Assembly: GCF_010470665.1 (NCBI RefSeq)
Contig: NZ_VOPZ01000001.1
Location: forward strand, 186,001-250,000
DNA length: 64,000 bases
DNA from: Desulfovibrio sp. JC022
GTDB lineage: Bacteria > Desulfobacterota > Desulfovibrionia > Desulfovibrionales > Desulfovibrionaceae
Reading direction: 5' to 3'
Shown: positions 63,485 to 64,000 of the stretch, in pieces
Layout of the letters: the number at the start of each line of letters is the position of its first letter
Position numbering within the stretch: position 1 is the first letter of the stretch
Notes under the pieces: model-generated
Database searches by the model: none
Told to the model about the DNA's origin: nothing
What the model saw: the letters and a program-made list of their open reading frames with translations, nothing else
Program-made: the position numbers and the translations under genes

Positions 63485-64000
63485 TTAAATTTCCCAGTCG
63501 ATTGAAGGGTAAATATCTTCACTATATGTGTTTATGTATTGAGCAGCTTGCTTCTCGGTATTTTCATTTTGCTGTGATGATTCAAGCATGCCCTCTACGT
63601 TCAAAGACAGCAGTTGCGGATCAACACCGTTTTTTAATTGCTGCTCCATGGGTGATAATGTGGATTGGACCTGTTCTTGGGAATTGTCCGGTTTCTCGAC
63701 AACTCTGGGGCTGGCGGCCAGCTTGAGCTTGTCTAATTCTTTGACAAAAGAATCCGTTCTGCCGCGCATGAATTTGGTGAATTTATCAGCCTTGCGGGTA
63801 TTTTGGTGCCGCAGCCGATTCAGCTGCTCTTCGGTCACACCTTCGTTGTAATAAAGTTCGTCTATATCCTTGAGGATTTTTTGATCTTCTTCGTAGTTGG
63901 AGTCATCGGTGTTGAATATCTTGCTTTTGGCAAACTCAGTTGCTGCATGAGTTACGCTTCGGGCATCTTCAGAATATTTATTCTGCCCAGCATTTTTGAG
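63485..64000 (-). CDS. Hypothetical protein, tandem paralogue 2 (partial)
   Basis: The frame is open to the right edge of the window, so the N-terminus is missing. The visible 171 residues start LKNAGQNKYSEDARSVTHAA, clearly homologous to SKLKNAGRNRYSESSESVTH of the neighbouring gene. They continue through an acidic linker to a variable C-terminus (NTYSEDIYPSIDWEI). The GTG inside (63838) is not the likely start because the homologous region lies before it. Function unknown. Confidence 0.65.
   Translation of the reverse strand, partial: LKNAGQNKYSEDARSVTHAATEFAKSKIFNTDDSNYEEDQKILKDIDELYYNEGVTEEQLNRLRHQNTRKADKFTKFMRGRTDSFVKELDKLKLAASPRVVEKPDNSQEQVQSTLSPMEQQLKNGVDPQLLSLNVEGMLESSQQNENTEKQAAQYINTYSEDIYPSIDWEI

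Noticed and set aside
1-64000. CRISPR arrays, insertion sequences, rRNA genes, prophage
   Set aside because: I looked for regularly spaced direct repeats, transposase motifs and rRNA sequence and saw none in this window.

Overview
The window looks like chromosome from a marine, Gram-negative, sulfate-reducer-type deltaproteobacterium of the Desulfovibrionaceae (a Desulfovibrio/Maridesulfovibrio relative). The reasons are a Desulfovibrio-length flavodoxin, a multihaem c-type cytochrome fused to a cytochrome-bd-like membrane subunit, an adenosylcobalamin-dependent ribonucleotide reductase, a MoeA fused to a periplasmic-binding-protein-like domain, a small Desulfovibrio-type protein, and osmoprotectant transport. 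This is inferred from gene content; no marker gene such as 16S rRNA is present. By eye the base composition is close to balanced, except for one clearly AT-rich block at about 36.8-39.2 kb.

Layout. 0-7.7 kb (minus): a TraT-like lipoprotein, a frameshifted lipoprotein trypsin-like protease, a giant acyl-CoA dehydratase activase-like protein and a glutaminyl cyclase-like protein. 7.9-14.1 kb: a TPR protein, a TrkH/TrkA potassium system, an ABC-F ATPase, an Hpt protein and a flavodoxin. 14.1-18 kb (plus): DAHP synthase-chorismate mutase, AroB and cystathionine beta-lyase. 18.2-21.9 kb: a glycosyltransferase, a PilZ protein, a PAS-PAS-GGDEF diguanylate cyclase and a DUF4136 lipoprotein. 22-25.5 kb: a cobalamin riboswitch controlling metE-metF. 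25.6-30.4 kb: a secreted protein, a solute-binding protein with an 18-bp tandem repeat, and a ProVXW glycine betaine transporter. 30.7 kb: tRNA-Leu(CAG). 31-34.6 kb: a two-gene bd-like/multihaem respiratory module. 34.6-36.2 kb: a DEAD-box helicase.

36.8-39.2 kb is the most unusual part. It is an AT-rich, self-contained two-gene operon made of a HEPN-like protein with an Rx6H motif and an ORC/Cdc6-like AAA ATPase. It has its own promoter and lies between ordinary housekeeping genes. It is the best candidate here for an undescribed (possibly defensive) system.

39.3-45.3 kb: an alpha/beta hydrolase, NrdJ preceded by what looks like a short cobalamin riboswitch, a second identical tRNA-Leu(CAG) and citrate synthase. 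45.7-48.7 kb: a sigma-54 activator divergent from a Tat-exported FeS protein and a membrane cytochrome b-like subunit, with a sigma-54 promoter between. 48.8-49.9 kb: a methyltransferase/P-loop kinase gene split at a run of seven A. 50.2-52.1 kb: a Tat-type amidohydrolase, a tautomerase and a hypothetical protein. 52.1-57.1 kb (minus): argB, mobB and two moeA genes, a molybdenum-cofactor cluster. 57.3-62.3 kb: an acetate transporter, cation antiporter, PilZ protein, MFS transporter and potassium channel. 62.3-64 kb: two tandem paralogues of unknown function, the second cut by the window end.

Several intergenic spacers carry members of a short dispersed inverted-repeat family with a CCTCCGGCG head, and several terminators share the same GCCGC(AAC) stem. 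The window contains no rRNA, CRISPR array, insertion sequence, integrase or recognisable prophage.
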